Translations under genes and position numbers: made by a program
Assembly (NCBI GenBank): GCA_003167305.1
Contig: PMTP01000183.1
Span: 516-6,786 of the forward strand
Source of the DNA: Acidobacteriaceae bacterium
GTDB lineage: Bacteria; Acidobacteriota; Terriglobia; Terriglobales; Acidobacteriaceae
Reading direction: 5' to 3'
Length of the DNA stretch: 6,271 bases
Notes under the pieces: model-generated
The model's database searches: none
Seen by the model: only the letters and a program-made list of their open reading frames with translations
What the model was told of the DNA's origin: nothing
Shown: positions 4,790-6,271 of the stretch, in pieces
Layout of the letters: each line of letters opens with the position of its first letter
Position numbering within the stretch: the stretch's first letter is position 1

Positions 4790-6271
4790 TTAATGCGCCG
4801 CCGTTTGGCCGGGCTCCACGCGCAGCATCGGCGAGTGGCCGGCGGCCTGTGTACCGCGAATCACATGGGGCGTGATGATGATCAGCAGCGTCGCATAGTT
4901 TTTCTGTATGTCTTTGCCGGTCAGATTATTCATGCCCGGGATCTCGCTGATTCCCGGCACTCCGCTGATGGCGCGGCTCTCGGTTTTGTCCAGTTCGCTG
5001 ACCACCTCCACAGCCTCGCCCGGCTTTACCGTCACCACTCCGGACCAGGCGCGATTGCTGAGCACCGGATTGCCGTTGACCGACGTTCCGGCCAGGGCAT
5101 CGATCTTCATGTCGATCTTGAGCGCCACCTCGCTGCCGCGCATCACCCTGGGCGTAGCCTTCAGTGTCAGCCCCAGATCCTGGTACTGCACCTGGGGAAT
5201 ATTCGGCACGCCGCCGTAGGAAGCCAGAAGCGAAGAGAGGCTGCTGGAACTTCCCGCGCCGGTGAGTCCGGGAATCGAGGGCACACTGCCGGCAATGCTC
5301 GAGTATGAAGAGGTCTGGATGGGATAGCGCATACCGGTCTTCAGCGTCGCATCCTCGCCGTCACCCACGCGCAACTGGATCTCATCCAGCTCACGCGAGT
5401 CCGATGAGTTCAGGCTGAAGTTGGCCGACATTGAGCCCGGAGCGAGAGCCGACGCCGTCAGGCCGCCGCCAAAGAGGGCTACGCCGTTGGTGAGCAGGGA
5501 GCTGGAGACTTGGCCGGAGGCCAGCAGAATGCCTAGAATCGCCAGCGTGTCGCCGGGCGCGGCCAAACCCGAAGAGATAATCTGCTGCACCAGGGCTTGG
5601 TTGGAGTTCAGAATGGACTGCTCCTCGGAGTAGACATTGATGGCTGATACACTCTGCGGTGGCTGCACGCCGGTGTTGCGCGCGGTGATGTGCGCAAGCT
5701 GGATCATGCGCACCTCCAGCAATACCTGGCTGTGGCCATCGAGCAACTGGCTCATGATGGCATTGAAGGCGTCCAACGTACTCTGGGGCGCGCGCAGGGA
5801 GATCGTCCCGGAGGAGGGCTCGGTCACCGCCTGCTGCGCATTGAAGACGTTCTTGGCCAGGTTGCCAATGTCGGCCAATTCCTCCTTGCTCAACCCCGGC
5901 AAATAGACCGTCTCGTATTCCTGGCGCGTATACTGCTGGCGATTCTCCTTGGTGTCGCGGACCACCAGCGCGCGGTGAGCGTCCAGCGGAACATAGAACG
6001 AATCCGTCACCATTCCCGCGACGTGCGCTGCCGTCTCGAAGCGGGCGTCGTCCACATCCAGGCGGGCCTGGGTGGCGCGAACGCTTTCGTCCACGGTGGC
6101 TTCAATCTCGTAGGACTTGAAGACTTGCTGGAGGATCTGGCGCTGGTCTGCGTGAAGGTGAAAGGTGTGGACATCGGCGGAGGGCGCGAGTTCAACCGCA
6201 TCGCCGGCCCTCCCTGCGCCCTGCTCGTAGATGGGCCTGGCCTGCCCCAGCAGGGCATCGTCTCCCAACTC
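4790..6271 (-). CDS. Secretin-family outer-membrane protein (type II/III secretion or type IV pilus type), C-terminal 493 residues
   Basis: The frame is open at the right edge, so the N terminus is missing; the TTG at 6268 is internal. Secretins form gated multimeric channels in the outer membrane. Numbering visible residues from base 6271, an STN/N0-like region covers about 33-105 (VHTFHLHADQRQILQQVF, then FYVPLDAHRALVVRDT). An N1-like domain covers about 120-180 (YETVYLPGLSKEELADI, then SLRAPQSTLDAFNAI). The secretin domain starts near 182 with QVLLEVRMIQLAH. Core motifs are VQYQDLGLTLKATPRV at 361-376, RAISGVPGISEIPG at 433-446 and TLLIIITPHVIRG at 461-473. A Ser/Gly/Leu-rich stretch at about 318-353 interrupts the domain. 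After the SGVPGISEIPG motif the usual G-N-L-F type ending is replaced by MNNLTGKDIQKN. Secretin membership is firm. Which machine it serves is not visible here. Some acidobacterial relatives carry TPRs in the N-terminal part, which would lie outside the window. Confidence 0.9.
   Translation of the reverse strand, partial: ELGDDALLGQARPIYEQGAGRAGDAVELAPSADVHTFHLHADQRQILQQVFKSYEIEATVDESVRATQARLDVDDARFETAAHVAGMVTDSFYVPLDAHRALVVRDTKENRQQYTRQEYETVYLPGLSKEELADIGNLAKNVFNAQQAVTEPSSGTISLRAPQSTLDAFNAIMSQLLDGHSQVLLEVRMIQLAHITARNTGVQPPQSVSAINVYSEEQSILNSNQALVQQIISSGLAAPGDTLAILGILLASGQVSSSLLTNGVALFGGGLTASALAPGSMSANFSLNSSDSRELDEIQLRVGDGEDATLKTGMRYPIQTSSYSSIAGSVPSIPGLTGAGSSSSLSSLLASYGGVPNIPQVQYQDLGLTLKATPRVMRGSEVALKIDMKIDALAGTSVNGNPVLSNRAWSGVVTVKPGEAVEVVSELDKTESRAISGVPGISEIPGMNNLTGKDIQKNYATLLIIITPHVIRGTQAAGHSPMLRVEPGQTAAH

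Noticed and set aside
4790..6258. Several plus-strand and alternative minus-strand open frames within the secretin gene
   Set aside because: All lie inside a gene with consistent secretin motifs, have no ribosome sites I can see and show composition typical of out-of-frame GC-rich sequence.

Overview
This window most likely comes from a high-GC soil-type bacterium, probably an acidobacterium (Terriglobia: Granulicella, Edaphobacter or Acidobacterium-like). That assignment is inferred from protein character: a GH94 phosphorylase with the CGLSADWNDC-type motif, a TPR/STN-style secretin, and a GH16 lipoprotein carrying a chitobiase-type C-terminal domain. No rRNA or other marker gene is present to prove it.

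Layout. One plus-strand gene enters from the left edge: the C-terminal part of a GH94 glycoside phosphorylase (1-1335). It converges, across a 33-base gap, on a long minus-strand series that occupies the rest of the window. In its direction of transcription (right to left) the series is: a secretin of the type II/III secretion/type IV pilus superfamily, truncated by the right edge (6271-4790); a 59-residue zinc-ribbon protein (4615-4436) followed by tandem hairpins that include a strong intrinsic terminator (4390-4417); a GH16 beta-glucanase-like lipoprotein (4316-3144); a GNAT-type N-acyltransferase (about 3053-2103); and a PlsC-family O-acyltransferase (2106-1369) that overlaps the GNAT gene by ATGA.

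How the genes work together. The two acyltransferases form a coupled pair whose families, order and overlap match ornithine-lipid synthesis (OlsB N-acylation of an amino acid, then OlsA O-acylation of the lyso-lipid). The GH16 lipoprotein and the GH94 phosphorylase could form an outside-to-inside route for beta-glucan: endo-hydrolysis at the cell surface, then phosphorolysis of short oligosaccharides in the cytoplasm. They are on opposite strands with the acyltransferase pair between them, so this link is only suggestive. The secretin and the zinc-ribbon protein have no evident functional tie to the rest.

No intergenic stretch exceeds 300 bases; the largest is 174 bases (4616-4789). No tRNA, rRNA, CRISPR array, insertion sequence or integration site was seen. 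The window looks like ordinary chromosomal DNA, and I found no convincing new multi-gene system. The points most worth a second look are the Ols-like pair with its non-ATG start, the architecture of the GH16 lipoprotein, the unusual C-terminal part of the secretin, and the terminator lying directly against the GH16 promoter region.
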